Positions 50,097 through 61,185 are shown, numbered from the stretch's first letter. The stretch: 64,000 bases of DNA from Chenopodium formosanum (GCA_024500155.1 CM044873.1:2547001-2611000); one strand, 5' to 3'. Translations and numbers: made by a program. Notes: generated from the sequence alone by a model not told the origin.

Positions 50097-53033
50097 ATGG
50101 TTTTGAAAGCTCTAATCCACTTTCTTCCTTTCTCCCGCTTAATTCCTGTCAATTGCAGAAAGTTTGCAACTTTATCTTCTTCCCAATGCTATGTTCGATC
50201 AAAAATAAAATTCAGCAATAAAATTGAGGACTTAAAACCACTCAAATCACTTATAATCGTCACTGGGTTAACTCATTATAAGCTCGTTATTTCTGAGTTT
50301 ATTGAGCGATGCTTTCATCTCGGTATCCCTGAACTTGGGTTGTCTGCATTTTATGCATCAAATAATCGCAGCATACTTTTGCAGAATTTGGTAATTAAGC
50401 ATCTCTGTAAATTGGGTTTATATCATGATGTAATTTCTGTGTATAAAACATGTAAGTTTTTTGGTACTAAAGATGGTGATTACACATTTCCTTATGTAAT
50501 CAAGGCTTGTTCAGTTCTATGTCATGAAAAATTTGGAAAGGAGATTCATGGTGTTGTTATTAGAACTGGGTATGGTAGGAATGTGGTTGTTCAGACTGCT
50601 TTTGTTGATTTTTACTCGAAAATTGGGTGTATGGACATTGCACGGTTGGTGTTCGATGAAATGTCTCAATGGGATGTGGTTTCTTGGAATGCTTTGATTT
50701 CAGGTTATTCTTGTAATGGCCTTGATTATGAAGCACCTAAGGTAGTGCAAGACTTGTGGGTGAAAGGTGTGAAGCCTAATGTGATAACTTTGGCTAGCAT
50801 AGTTCCTGTTTGTACCCGATTAGGATTCTGGTATTTGGGTTGGTCTTTACATGGCTATGCTGTAAAATGTGGGTTTGATCAAGATGAATTGTTGACACCA
50901 GCTTTGATCTCAATGTATGCTAGCGAAGGCGATATTCGAGTTGCTAAATGCTTGTTTGATCTTTCACCTGTAAAAAATGTGGTCATTTGGAATTCTATGA
51001 TATATGCTCATGCACAAAACCAAATGCCTGAAGCAGTCTTTGAAATGTTCCAGCAAATGCTCTCTGCTGATCTTTATCCTAATGTAGCCACTTTTGTGTC
51101 TGTGATCCCATGCTGTGAAAAGGCAAATCTTTACGGCCATGGCAAAATCCTTCATGGGTATGCTGTAAAACATGGGATGGATAACCAGATATCTGTGGCA
51201 GCAGCTCTTATATCTATGTATGAGAAGCTAGGAGATGTTCACTCAGCAGCAAATGTTTTCACCTGGATGCCTCACAAAAACCTTCTTGTTTGGAATTCAA
51301 TCATTTCAGCGTATGTGCATCATGGGCTCTCACAAACGAGTCTAAATGCTGTCCATGAGATGCAAGTTGCAGGAATTGAGTCAGACTCAATATCCATTGT
51401 CAATATTCTTTCGGCCTGCTCGGAGCTAGAGGCATTGCTTCTTGGTAAGTCTGCTCATGCCATATCTATAAGAAAGGGTTTTGATTCAAATCTTAATGTG
51501 TGGAATGCTCTCTTGAAGTTTTATTCTAGCTGCTGTCAACTCCACTCTTCTTTTAAGCTTTTTGATTTGATGGCCTCAAAAAATATTGTTTCATGGAACA
51601 CGATGATATCTGGTTGTGCATATAATGGAGAAACAGAAAAGGGGGCAGCCTTATTTTTGAGAATGCAGCTTCAAGGAGTGCAACCAGATGTTGTTAGCCT
51701 AATTAGTATCCTTTCTAGTCTGACCGAGAGTGGTGATTTGGCCCGAGGGATGGCTCTACATGGGTTTGCTCTCAAGTTATGCTTCACTTTCGATGTTACA
51801 TTAGCTAATGCTTTGATTAGCATGTATTCTAGCTGCGGGGACCTGGATGCTGCTGCAATGCTTTTCCATTCAATGACAGACAGATGTTTGGTTTCTTGGA
51901 ATTCATTGATCACTAGTTACAGACATCACAATTTACACAAAGAGGTCATATTCTTGTTTAAGAATATGATAAAAGATGGTCAAAATCCAAATTACATTAC
52001 ATTGCTAAATGTATTGCCCGGGTGCTCTACACTTTTACAAGGCAAATCAGTTCACTCTTACTCCATCACAACAGGGGCTGTGCTGCTAGCTCCTTTTTTG
52101 ACTTCTTTGGTCTGTATGTATTCACGGTTTGACGATATAGTTTCGTGCTGCTTACTGTTTGAGGCTGGGGATAAATCGGATATTTCTTTGTGGAATGTGA
52201 TGTTGTCGGTCTTGTTTGAAGCAAGAGAGGTAGAGAAAGCATTTTCTCTTTTTTGTGAATTGCTTCAAACAGAGGTTAAAGTGGACTATATAACCATTCT
52301 GAGCTTGGTTTCAGCTTGTATTCAGATAAACAGCAGCTCTGTCGCTAATTCTTTATTGGCATTTGTGATTAAGAATTGTTTTCTCCAAGAGACAACAGTT
52401 AGTAATGCTTTTATTGATTTGTATGCAAAATGTGGAGATATTCTGATGGCTAAGAAAGTATTTGAGAGTTTACCGAAAAAGGACGTTGTCTCTTGGAGTG
52501 TCATGATAAACGGGTATGGATTACATGGTGATGGTGAGAGTGCAATTTCTATTTTGTCGGAAATGGAAGATTCAGGAATAAAGCCTGATAGCATAACATA
52601 TCTTAGTATCTTATCAGCCTGCAGCCATGCTGGGTTAGCTGATCAATGCTATGCAATTTTCAATTCAATGCTAAAAAATGGGATTCAACCAACAATTGAA
52701 CATTGTGGTTGTGTAGTGGACCTTCTTGGTAGAAAAGGTTTGCTACTTGAGGCATATGACATTGTTAAGAGAATGCCGGGTGGATCTTCAGTCAATATAC
52801 TCGAGTCTTTACTAGGTGCTTGTATGGTTCATGGAAATCTTGATATCGGGGAAAGAACTGGGGAGTTGCTTGTTAATAAGGACCCTGAAAATGTTGGAGC
52901 ATATGTGATACTTTATAACATCTATGCTGGTGCTGGAAGATGGCAAGACGCAAACAGAATGAGGAGTATAATATCAGATAGAGAATTGAACAAAATTTCT
53001 GGGTTTAGCATGCTCGAAGGACAGAAACTATGA
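50097..53033 (+). CDS. Pentatricopeptide repeat protein, PLS class, E subgroup, 978 aa, intronless
   Basis: Seen: a single uninterrupted frame. The N-terminus (about 1-30, Arg/Ser/Leu-rich, few acids) looks like an organelle transit peptide, more mitochondrial than plastid. The body is a long chain of PPR units with the typical P-L-S rhythm, for example DVVSWNALISGYSCNGL, NVVIWNSMIYAHAQNQMPEA and DVVSWSVMINGYGLHGDGES (near 805). The C-terminus has an E motif (YVILYNIYAGAGRWQDANRM, then GFSMLEG) and stops without a DYW deaminase domain. Known: E-class PPR proteins bind single-stranded organelle RNA and usually specify C-to-U editing sites, recruiting DYW partners. The RNA target cannot be read reliably here. 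A six-codon frame from an ATG at 50086 overlaps the start and could lower translation. Confidence 0.93.
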   Translation: MVLKALIHFLPFSRLIPVNCRKFATLSSSQCYVRSKIKFSNKIEDLKPLKSLIIVTGLTHYKLVISEFIERCFHLGIPELGLSAFYASNNRSILLQNLVIKHLCKLGLYHDVISVYKTCKFFGTKDGDYTFPYVIKACSVLCHEKFGKEIHGVVIRTGYGRNVVVQTAFVDFYSKIGCMDIARLVFDEMSQWDVVSWNALISGYSCNGLDYEAPKVVQDLWVKGVKPNVITLASIVPVCTRLGFWYLGWSLHGYAVKCGFDQDELLTPALISMYASEGDIRVAKCLFDLSPVKNVVIWNSMIYAHAQNQMPEAVFEMFQQMLSADLYPNVATFVSVIPCCEKANLYGHGKILHGYAVKHGMDNQISVAAALISMYEKLGDVHSAANVFTWMPHKNLLVWNSIISAYVHHGLSQTSLNAVHEMQVAGIESDSISIVNILSACSELEALLLGKSAHAISIRKGFDSNLNVWNALLKFYSSCCQLHSSFKLFDLMASKNIVSWNTMISGCAYNGETEKGAALFLRMQLQGVQPDVVSLISILSSLTESGDLARGMALHGFALKLCFTFDVTLANALISMYSSCGDLDAAAMLFHSMTDRCLVSWNSLITSYRHHNLHKEVIFLFKNMIKDGQNPNYITLLNVLPGCSTLLQGKSVHSYSITTGAVLLAPFLTSLVCMYSRFDDIVSCCLLFEAGDKSDISLWNVMLSVLFEAREVEKAFSLFCELLQTEVKVDYITILSLVSACIQINSSSVANSLLAFVIKNCFLQETTVSNAFIDLYAKCGDILMAKKVFESLPKKDVVSWSVMINGYGLHGDGESAISILSEMEDSGIKPDSITYLSILSACSHAGLADQCYAIFNSMLKNGIQPTIEHCGCVVDLLGRKGLLLEAYDIVKRMPGGSSVNILESLLGACMVHGNLDIGERTGELLVNKDPENVGAYVILYNIYAGAGRWQDANRMRSIISDRELNKISGFSMLEGQKL

Positions 53034-54114
53034 GGCCACTATGATGTCAGTATGGTCATTATTCGGAATCATTGGCTCATTCCAGGTTGAGGTCTTTACT
53101 TAAAATACTAACATTGTGTTTGGATGAGAGAATTTGGACTGTTGGGATCGGATAGTGAAGTGTGCATGCTTTCGAAACTAAACATTACAATATTGGAAGT
53201 ATTCGGAAGAAAGAAACAAGTTCCCTCTTTCCCTTTTCTCTCCTTTCCCTCTATTTCTTTTCATTCCCCTGCACTCTGATGGCGAGCCAGACCTATAAAG
53301 TATTCTGTTTAATAGCGTTTCAAACCTTTAAGGCGATATAGGCAATTAGGCATTAATGCCTCTTTCCATCTTCTGGATAACCCTGCAAGAAATGAAGAGA
53401 TGTACACACTTTCAACAATATACTCACACTGAATTTCTCTTGTACAATATCCTCTCTCCTTCCTACAATTGTTAGAAACCTCCAAAAAAAATTGGGCTTT
53501 CCGACAAAAGATTGTTAATCAATGTTGCAAAATCTAAAATTTTCGGCGTGGTAGCATATACGAAGTACTTCGTAGCCAGATAGTGTATAGCCCGTTTGTA
53601 AAATGTTTCTCAGAAACACAGGTGTTTGAAAGAGTACGTAAAGCTAGGGAGTAATTTGGACGTTAGAAATGGCTTGGCAGTTGCTGTACTATTACTCCGT
53701 AGTTACCAACTTACAAAAATTCTAAGTTAGCCTTTTAATTTCTTTCAGTAGCTCAGTCACTTTCAGTGTATAGATTGTAATCTAGTTGGAATTAGAGAAG
53801 TATTCTACCAATTTAATGCTAACTAACAGCCAACAAGTTATGAGTTGTGGCCCTTAATTTAGACTGTTCGTTTTTGTTGTTTTAGGAATTTTCAAAGAGT
53901 GAGTGATGAGTAAGTGAGTGACAAGCATTCATGTTGTGCTTCCAAGTTCCTTCATGGTGTTTGTTGTTAATTTGTCAAATCCCATCTTTAGTCTTCTAAA
54001 TTGTCTTTACTACTGTACTTTGTTATGTAAGTATTCGTATATCTAAAACTCTAGAAGCTGTTTGATTGAAAAGGACAAGAACTAATCTCAAGTACTTAAT
54101 GGGTGGGTTTTTTT

Positions 54115-54145
<31 letters not shown>

Positions 54146-54146
<1 letters not shown>

Positions 54147-54164
54147 GGTGGGTGGGTGGGTGGG
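54146..54164 (+). other. Potential G-quadruplex, five GGG runs with single-T loops
   Basis: GGGTGGGTGGGTGGGTGGG directly follows about 35 T residues. Single-nucleotide loops are known to give very stable parallel quadruplexes. It is 1.1 kb after the PPR stop and in no identified transcript. Confidence 0.75.
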
Positions 54165-55127
54165 AAATTACTTTATAATTACTAACTTATACTTTCTCTG
54201 TTTTTATTTACGTGCCCTATTTTAACCGGCACATTTGCCAATGCATGACTTTGACTAATAATATTCTTTATTATCGATAAATTTAAATTATAAAAAACTG
54301 ATAGTTGGAAGTATGCATTGAGACGATTCGAAAAAATACTCACGTCACTATATTCAATTTTATTTATAAAGCAAAAACAATGATCAATGCATTATATGTG
54401 AATAGTGTCAAAGTCAAGCTGTGGAACTTAAATTAAAATGGAGTAGCTAGTATGAATTTTTATAATTAGCCTAAATACTCATTTTACTCGCAATAAAACC
54501 ATTTTGCACAAATGCTGAAGTATACGTAGTACGTAGTATATTTTATCAACAAAAAGTTCATATAGGTAGATATTTTATAAAAATATAAAATCATAAGGCA
54601 AGTCATTTGCCAAATGAGAGTTTTATAAGGCATCACGTACTGTAGTTTTTTGTAAAAATGTAAAAAAATATTTACTATTTATTTCTCTGAGTTTATTTGT
54701 GTGATTTAGATAGGGATTTGGCTTATTTGCAAATATAAAACCACTACAATTTTGTCCTTTGTTATAGCATTTTCTAATTCTAGAGAATTAAGTCTATTAA
54801 AATAATTGGACGGTTAACTCTTAAAATACCAATTAGAAAGAAACAAGGGTCTTTACAAATGGAGTTGTTAGTTTGTTATCATTATAAAATTGGTCATTTT
54901 TTTTAAACCTTATAAAATTGGTCATTGTTTATGCCACTTTCTAAAACTTTCTATTTTTAGAAAGTAAATCCTTAATTTAGTCTATTAAAAATTTAAAATA
55001 ATTGGACGGTACATTAAAATACCAATTATATCAAACCAAAGTCCAAACTATACGCCTAAGTCGTCTATACCTTACACAATAGGGAGTACGAGTACTATAA
55101 AACAAGAGTCAACCCATTACAAAGAAA

Positions 55128-55300
55128 AAGAAATAAAGTACACCTTTTTACAACAGTCAACGCCCTTATACAATAAAGAAAAATATGGTAAAATTTTATA
55201 AAACACACCTTTTACAGACAGTCAACGCCCTTATACAAGGAAACAGATCAGATGGTAAAAATAAAATAAAGTACACCTTTTCAACAGTCAACGCCCACTA
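55128..55300. repeat. Triplicated block with ACAGTCAACGCCC (W-box core) upstream of ERF gene 1
   Basis: Three copies, about 66 bp apart, of (A)CACCTTTT-ACA-CAGTCAACGCCC at about 55140, 55205 and 55273. Copies 1 and 3 share AAATAAAGTACACC before it. Read on the minus strand each gives TTGACTGT, the W-box core bound by WRKY factors. A further GAGTCAACCC is at about 55106. This is 0.7-0.9 kb upstream of the ERF start codon. Confidence 0.75.
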
Positions 55301-55480
55301 CAAAACCTTTGTTATCCTAATTTAGATGTTTGTGTGACAAACAAAATGAATTCCATTCATGCAAATTGTTAATAAGCTTAAAATATCTCAAAAGTATGAA
55401 AGATTGAAAAATTGACGTCAACAAAGAGCTAAATGGCAAAATGACGTGGATAAGTCCTTCGCTCCCACCTGGCCCACTTA

Positions 55481-55647
55481 GGGCCTGTTTACATTTACTG
55501 AACTAAGCTGAACTAAACTGATTGGAGCTCAACTGAACTGAACTGAATATTTTATAAGAGAAGGAAATTAAGAGCTGAACTGAACTGATTGGAACTGAAC
55601 TGAGCTGAGCTGAACTGAACTGAAATTAAGTAAATGTGAACATGCCT
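55481..55647. mobile_element. PIF/Harbinger-like MITE of the AACTGAACTGA family
   Basis: Left end GGGCCTGTTTACATTTACTG, right complement AGGCATGTTCACATTTACTT. The same GAACTGAACTGA/GATTGGAGCT words and TATTTTATAAGAGAAGGAAA core occur as in the copy at 47150-47361. Target duplications are not evident. 167 bp. Confidence 0.7.
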
Positions 55648-55840
55648 GTCATCCTCACATTTTATATTAGTAATTTAGTATACTACTCCAACGTGACAAA
55701 AAAACCTGTCACTTTTTCATTATTTTTGGATAGCAACAACTTAATCTAAAATTATTTTGACCACAAATCTACAGTACTGCTGTCATTATCATTTTGCCCC
55801 GGGCCTCCTTTGTCGGATTTATAACATATCACGTATATAA

Positions 55841-55905
55841 CCCGTGTGTGAATTGTGTTGACCATATTCTCTCTTCTCCATTCTGCCCCTACAATACATA
55901 TATAA
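55841..55905 (+). promoter_or_regulatory. Core promoter of ERF gene 1, block shared with ERF gene 2
   Basis: CCCGTGTGTGAATTGTGTTG then ACC at 55841-55863 (GTTGACC holds a W-box core), followed by TATATAAG ending at 55906 in an ACATATATAAGCGC context. The same block with the same spacing precedes ERF gene 2 (61362-61425). Confidence 0.7.
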
Positions 55906-55999
55906 GCGCAGTCACCTGAAAAAATTATGAATGAATTCAGCTCAAATCTATTTACCTCGAATTTAATAAAGTCAAAGTTGCCAAAAAAAAAAAAAAAAA

Positions 56000-56731
56000 A
56001 TGGAAGCTACATCAAATCAATACTATGTGTACAATGATAGACCACGAAGTTGGCAGTTGAGTCCAGAGCAAGAGATGAATGTCATGGTTTCGGCTTTGAG
56101 GAACGTCATTGCTAGCGGCCGAGGTGGTAGCGTTGGAGGTAGCGGTAATCAAAACCCATCTGATGATGGGTCCAGATTAGTACTTGAAGCACTTCAACAG
56201 AATCAAAGCACCTCCACGTCATCTCCCTCTGCTTCCGCCACGAGTCTGAATTTCCCGCCAAAGTCCGAAAATTCAAATGAAGGAAGGACTACTAGTACCA
56301 GTGGCGGCAGCGGAGGACCGAAGCGACGGAGGAAGTACAATAGAAACAGGTTTAGAGGTGTAAGGCAGAGGCCGTGGGGAAAGTGGGCTGCTGAAATCCG
56401 TGACCCGCACCGGGCGGTTCGAGTTTGGCTAGGAACATTTGAGACTGCTGAGGATGCTGCTAGGGAGTATGATCGAGCTGCGGTTCGATTTCGAGGTTCT
56501 CGAGCTAAGCTTAATTTTCCAATCACTGATTACCCCCAGGAGCTTGAAGAGCAGCAGCAACTTCATAGTAGTAATGATAAACAAGAGGTTAACAATGGTA
56601 ATCAACAACAACAAATGGTAAGTCCTACAGATCAAGAACCGGAGACGAGTGGTTTCGTGCAGATAACCGATGGTACGGAGATTTCCAAATGGGTGGATGA
56701 CATGATTGATAATAGCCCTCCGTTTGAATGA
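56000..56731 (+). CDS. AP2/ERF transcription factor, group X ERF, copy 1, 243 aa
   Basis: Seen: intronless. One AP2 domain at about 117-174 (FRGVRQRPWGKWAAEIRDPH ... RVWLGTF ... AKLNFP), with the ERF-type Ala and Asp at the two positions that separate ERF from DREB. A basic stretch PKRRRKYNRNR (107-117) is a likely nuclear signal. The N-terminal motif EQEMNVMVSALRNVIASG (about 23-40) resembles the MVSAL..VI motif of group X ERFs such as ERF114. The C-terminus holds QEPETSGFVQITDG and WVDDMIDNSPP (212-241), also present in the neighbouring copy. Known: these factors bind GCC boxes and act in wounding, defence and regeneration programmes. Upstream W-box repeats suggest WRKY control. The start codon follows a short A-run after the leader. 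Confidence 0.93.
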   Translation: MEATSNQYYVYNDRPRSWQLSPEQEMNVMVSALRNVIASGRGGSVGGSGNQNPSDDGSRLVLEALQQNQSTSTSSPSASATSLNFPPKSENSNEGRTTSTSGGSGGPKRRRKYNRNRFRGVRQRPWGKWAAEIRDPHRAVRVWLGTFETAEDAAREYDRAAVRFRGSRAKLNFPITDYPQELEEQQQLHSSNDKQEVNNGNQQQQMVSPTDQEPETSGFVQITDGTEISKWVDDMIDNSPPFE

Positions 56732-57988
56732 TCGACTTTTAAAATCTACTACCCCGTTAATTGTTATGTGCAACTTTGGGGTATTATTTGCAAGACATAA
56801 AATATTTCAAAGTTGTACATAACATTTATCGAAGGTAGTATATCATTGCTCTTTGTGGTACATACTTTAAAAAAAAAAATGGATGCGACGACATTTTAGC
56901 ATAGTATTAAAAGGGTAGTATATTAACCTATTATTCTTTATTTTTTATGTAGCTCCAAAATTCAGGAGTCTCTCTTATAAGTTCATGGATATGTATTTAG
57001 GGTTGCATATAAAAGAATGTCCTTTCTTAGCTATTAGGGGGTTAGGGGAAATTTTTAATTTATTTTTATTACCCAAACCATGTCTAAAACTAGTTAGCCT
57101 CTGTTTTTTTTTTTTATGTATTAGGAAATTTTGAATACATCAAATGAGATTATTATAGGTGTGGTTTAATTATTCCACCATTTGTTGGGCGGTGGAGTAA
57201 TTTTTAAGGAATTATAGTCAGGCCATCGTTTTGTATAGTAGAGCATGGCACTATTTTTCTTTGTTTAGCAACCGAGGTCTATTTAACACTAGATAGCTTG
57301 TTTAGTTGGCTAAACTTTTTTATGGACCGACTAAACTAAATTTGAGAAGGGGAATTAGATAAATATAGAGTACAATTATTTCTATTCATTTCTTCACATT
57401 TTGGGATGATACCGATATTAATAATACGGTTATACGGAGTATGAGTAGTCATTATGTGGATAACAACAATAGATAAATAAATCCCTATCCCTACTTTATA
57501 AAAAGTTCAAAAAAAAAAAAAAACCTAGTGTGATGACTTTTTTACTCCTAAAAATGTTTATTTACTCCTGCGCCCATTTGTGGTTAAGTTTATGATTCAT
57601 GTACTCGATTCTCTTCATATGCCCATTTATTGTTAACTTTGACTATATAATGATTGTATCACAAAGGAGGGGCTTTTGAATTTTTTTTTCATAATGAATT
57701 AATAGTTGTATAATTAATGTCTAATTGAGTTGTATTTTAGAAACTATGTCAAAAAATTCCTCTCTCTATTTAGTTATTGCCTAATTTCTGATTATTGTTT
57801 TTTTCCACTTTATACTTTGTTTTCGTGGAGGAGTATACATTATTTGGACAAAAATGTTTAAATAAATAATAAGAAAATTATCCTTTTCAACTTAGACCTG
57901 GACTAAGGATAAATTTGCTCATTTTGTTAAGAAGAAATGTTTGGTTTTTTTTTGTTGTTAATTTATGCTTTTGTGTGTGTTTTTTTAG

Positions 57989-58096
57989 TGCGTGGATGCT
58001 AAGCCACATGAAGAAGAAGGGGAAGAGGAGGAGATTGCTAAATTTGATGTCGTGTTAGAAGGCAAAAATGTTGAACTTGAAGATAATCCTCCTTAA
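57989..58096 (+). pseudogene. Possible orphan 3' exon fragment, 35 codons
   Basis: TTTTTTAG at 57981-57988 looks like an acceptor. After it a frame reads CVDAKPHEEEGEEEEIAKFD and on to NPP, then TAA at 58094-58096. The Glu-rich composition and moderate GC stand out from the AT-rich surroundings. There is no start codon and no upstream exon I can join. It may be a gene remnant or chance. Confidence 0.25.
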
Positions 58097-59395
58097 GTGG
58101 TGGGGGAATAAGCTAGATATAACCCATTTTATTACAATTTCTTTAAAAAGACCCACCGAAACCTTAGCTTACCTTATCAACTAATGAGATAGTTTTCTTT
58201 TGAAACTTTTTCTGTTTACTTTAGTTGTAACATTTTAACTTTCACACTTGTCAATGAATAATTTAAACCATTCGTATTTCTAATTATAGATATGTAAAAA
58301 TCTAAAGATTAGATATTTAAAATATATATAAATCGGGTGTCAACTGTCATGACAAGCTATTACAACTTCACCAGACAAAGTTATTATGTCGCGCAAAACG
58401 CGTGTGTCGGCTCCCCCAGTAAATAAAAAGGAGAGGAAGGAAGAAGAAAAAAAGTAAGGGAGTTTGGGTGGAGTGAGCATTAATCAGCAAATGATTGAAC
58501 ACTCGCTGATTGAAATCACCGTTTTATAAAATTTCGATATTTTACAAAATACTACTTACATAGAAGACATTTTAATATTTATTGATGAAATTCAATAATC
58601 AAAAGATTAGAGAATGGGTGAGCTTGGATTTTATTCTCTCACATTTCTATTTAAATCCATCTCTAAATAACATATCACTTTCTTAATTTAATTAGCTAAA
58701 ACCGTGTCAATATTGCTCTAAATTTAATCAGCTAATTAAAACTGTGTTAATGTGCTCAAAATGACGTAAAGAATTTAAAAGAAATGCTCCAGGGTACATA
58801 AATTAGGTGGAGATGTAAACTTTGAAGTAATGAAAAAGGTTTTAATATATAGACTCAATTATTTCACAATGGCTCCAATCAAATGTTCTTGTGGGACGGG
58901 GGTGTAGAGTATAAGATTTACTTTTTAAGAGACCAATCATATTGAATTGATGGAAAGGTAGAAAGTAGAATGCATAACTTAATTATTTATGCCTAGTCGT
59001 ATTTTGTAATTTCATAAATTATTACTTGTATATCTAATCTTTATGAAATAATTGCAAGACTTTTTAAAATAGAAAATAGTTCGGGTTCATCAAAAGTCAT
59101 GTGCCTTGCACGAGATTTTGACCAAAAAATGGAACATTCCATGCCCTCGGAGAGTGCTTTGGAGGGTCAACGTCGGAGTTCGGGGTCAATACTGGAAAAT
59201 AGACTCTTGTGGCATTTGACAATAAATTTTTAAAATTGGGTGGTGTTAGACAACAAATTTTTTTCGGGTGGTTTTTGACAAAAAAGTATTTTTAATGGGT
59301 GGTTTTTGACAAAATTTCCTTTTATTTTATTTATTTTAAATTTGTGACTTTGTAATTATTTAATAAACAACACATGTATAAAAAATATTACACTA

Positions 59396-59652
59396 CCTCC
59401 GTTTTTTCTTTTTAATTGACACGTTTTGACTTTAGCACTATTTATCCACCTCTCTTTGACCGTATTTTGTGCTTTATACGTAATGAAAAATATAGTCATG
59501 TGGAATCTTGTTAGATTCGTCACGTTATATACTTTCAAAGTATCAACTTTTCATAATTTTTTCTTATCGATAATTAAAGATATTAATGATTGAATAAGTG
59601 CATTGGCAAACGTGACTAAAGAAACGTGTCAACTAAAAAGAAACGGAGGAAG
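59396..59652. mobile_element. Stowaway-like MITE
   Basis: Left CCTCCGTTTTTTCTTTTTAA then TTGACACGTTT; right complement CTTCCTCCGTTTCTTTTTAG then TTGACACGTTT. TA flanks both ends. 257 bp, non-coding. Confidence 0.85.
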
Positions 59653-60029
59653 TATATTTTAATAACATACAGTAAGTCCTTAATGATACTTCGTATAAAA
59701 TAACACAATATATATGACTAAGTATTATGATTATTTTGAAACAAATAAATTACTACACATGATCCAATAAATAATTAAAACTACTCTCTTTCTTACCGTC
59801 ATAGCGAATATTTTTGATCATATACATAAATGACGTAATAATACATACATTAGAGGAGGTTGCATGGCCAAAAAAAAAAAAAAAAAAAACATGAAAGAAA
59901 AGAAGTATTTTAAATAATTAGGAGCACGAGTTCTAAGTGCTAAAAGAATAAAGTATAGTATATATTAGTACAACAATATTAAATTGTATTTTATACATGG
60001 AATATGAAACATTATCCTTAATTCTTTAT

Positions 60030-61185
60030 GGGAAATTCTCAACGGTAACCCCCAATTTTTGCTACGCACCAATGGTGACCTCCCTTTTTTTTATTATACA
60101 AAATGACCTTAATTATGAAATTTATCTCACTTATGACATTAATGAGTATTATTTAGTTAAAAAAAACTAACTATGGTTAGCTTGAAAAAAAATAAAAATA
60201 AATAGAAAAACCACCAACTTAGCCACCACCTTCACCCTCATCCCCACCAAACGTAGCTCCACCCTCACCGGAGCCATCGAACCCCTCATCTAAAATGCCG
60301 ACCTCCCATTAAACCGTCGATTAATCACCTCCACCCTTTCCTCCGCCTAGATCTGAACCCTAAGCTCACAACTCTCACCCCTTTGACCTTCGATTTTCAC
60401 CGCTTTGCCGTGAGAATGGTGAGAATCGATGGTCGAGGTCGGGGACAACGACATCCAAAAGATCCTCGCCCAGATTTTGCGAGGAAGGAGTTCCTTCCGG
60501 GAATGTGACCCGAAATCCCAAGTGAGGCTAGGGATGAATTGCGAAGGTGTACTACTCTTCGCTTTCTTCCAGTTTCATATACCACCGGCCATTTTCAAGA
60601 TTCTCCGGCAAGGTACGAGTTGCGGCCAAAGGGTTTTAAACCTAGATCTCTAAAATCCGAAGAAAAAGGCGACGAAGGTGAAAGAAATTACCTCATCTAA
60701 AACGCCGACCTCGTTGAATTTCTGCTAGGAAACCTGGCCTGAGAATTAAGCAAGAGAAGAATTTGGTGGTCTGGTAATTTTGTGGTTTGGGTTGTGACGG
60801 TGAGAAGGAGGAGAGAGAGGGAGGGTTGTGGGTGCGTTTTTGGGAATCTCAATTGGAGGTGGTTGCGGTGGAGCTGGCGCAGAGTCACCGGCGGTCGCCC
60901 GGTCGGGGAGCCTAGGTAGAGTCATTGGCGGTCGGAAGAATCTAGGGATGTCGCCGGGAAGGGAGATGGTGACTGGTCTTTGGTGATTGAGTTAATTTTT
61001 TGAGGTTTTTTTTTTTTTTTTTTATTTTTATTTTTATTTATAAATCTAACCATAGTTAATATTTAATGAAATAAGGTTATGAGTGAGATGAAATTGTTAA
61101 CTAAGGTCATTTTGTATAATAAAAAAAAAAGGGAGGTCACCATTGGTGCGTAGTAAAAGTTGGAGGTTACCGTTGAGAATTTCCC
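60030..61185. mobile_element. Mutator-like element (MULE), non-autonomous, 1156 bp
   Basis: Long terminal inverted repeats: left about 60030-60180 and right about 61046-61185, both starting GGGAAATTCTCAACGGTAAC and ending (read inward) CTAACTATGGTTAG. A perfect 9-bp duplication, ATTCTTTAT, lies at 60021-60029 and 61186-61194. The interior (60200-61000) is clearly more GC-rich than its surroundings and has short frames on both strands, but no transposase and no protein I recognise. Such a GC-rich cargo between MULE ends is what Pack-MULEs look like. The right end is about 180 bp upstream of the ERF gene 2 promoter block. Confidence 0.93.

Larger units (their letters stand above)
53034..55999. 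other. Spacer between PPR and first ERF gene
   Basis: Contains the PPR 3' UTR, a poly-T run (about 54109-54145) followed by a G-quadruplex motif (54146-54164), short duplicated blocks around ATAATTGGACGG (near 54801 and 55000), a triplicated W-box-containing repeat (55128-55300) and a MITE (55481-55647). No gene seen. Confidence 0.6.
56732..60020. other. Spacer between the two ERF genes, left part
   Basis: Contains the ERF 1 3' UTR, a possible orphan exon (57989-58096), a GGGTGGTTTTTGACAAAA repeat (two to three copies, 59238-59317) and a Stowaway-like element (59396-59652). Otherwise AT-rich with no gene seen. Confidence 0.55.

Noticed and set aside
60397..60888. Short frames inside the MULE as genes
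   Set aside because: They occur on both strands, lack recognisable domains, and lie in transposon cargo.
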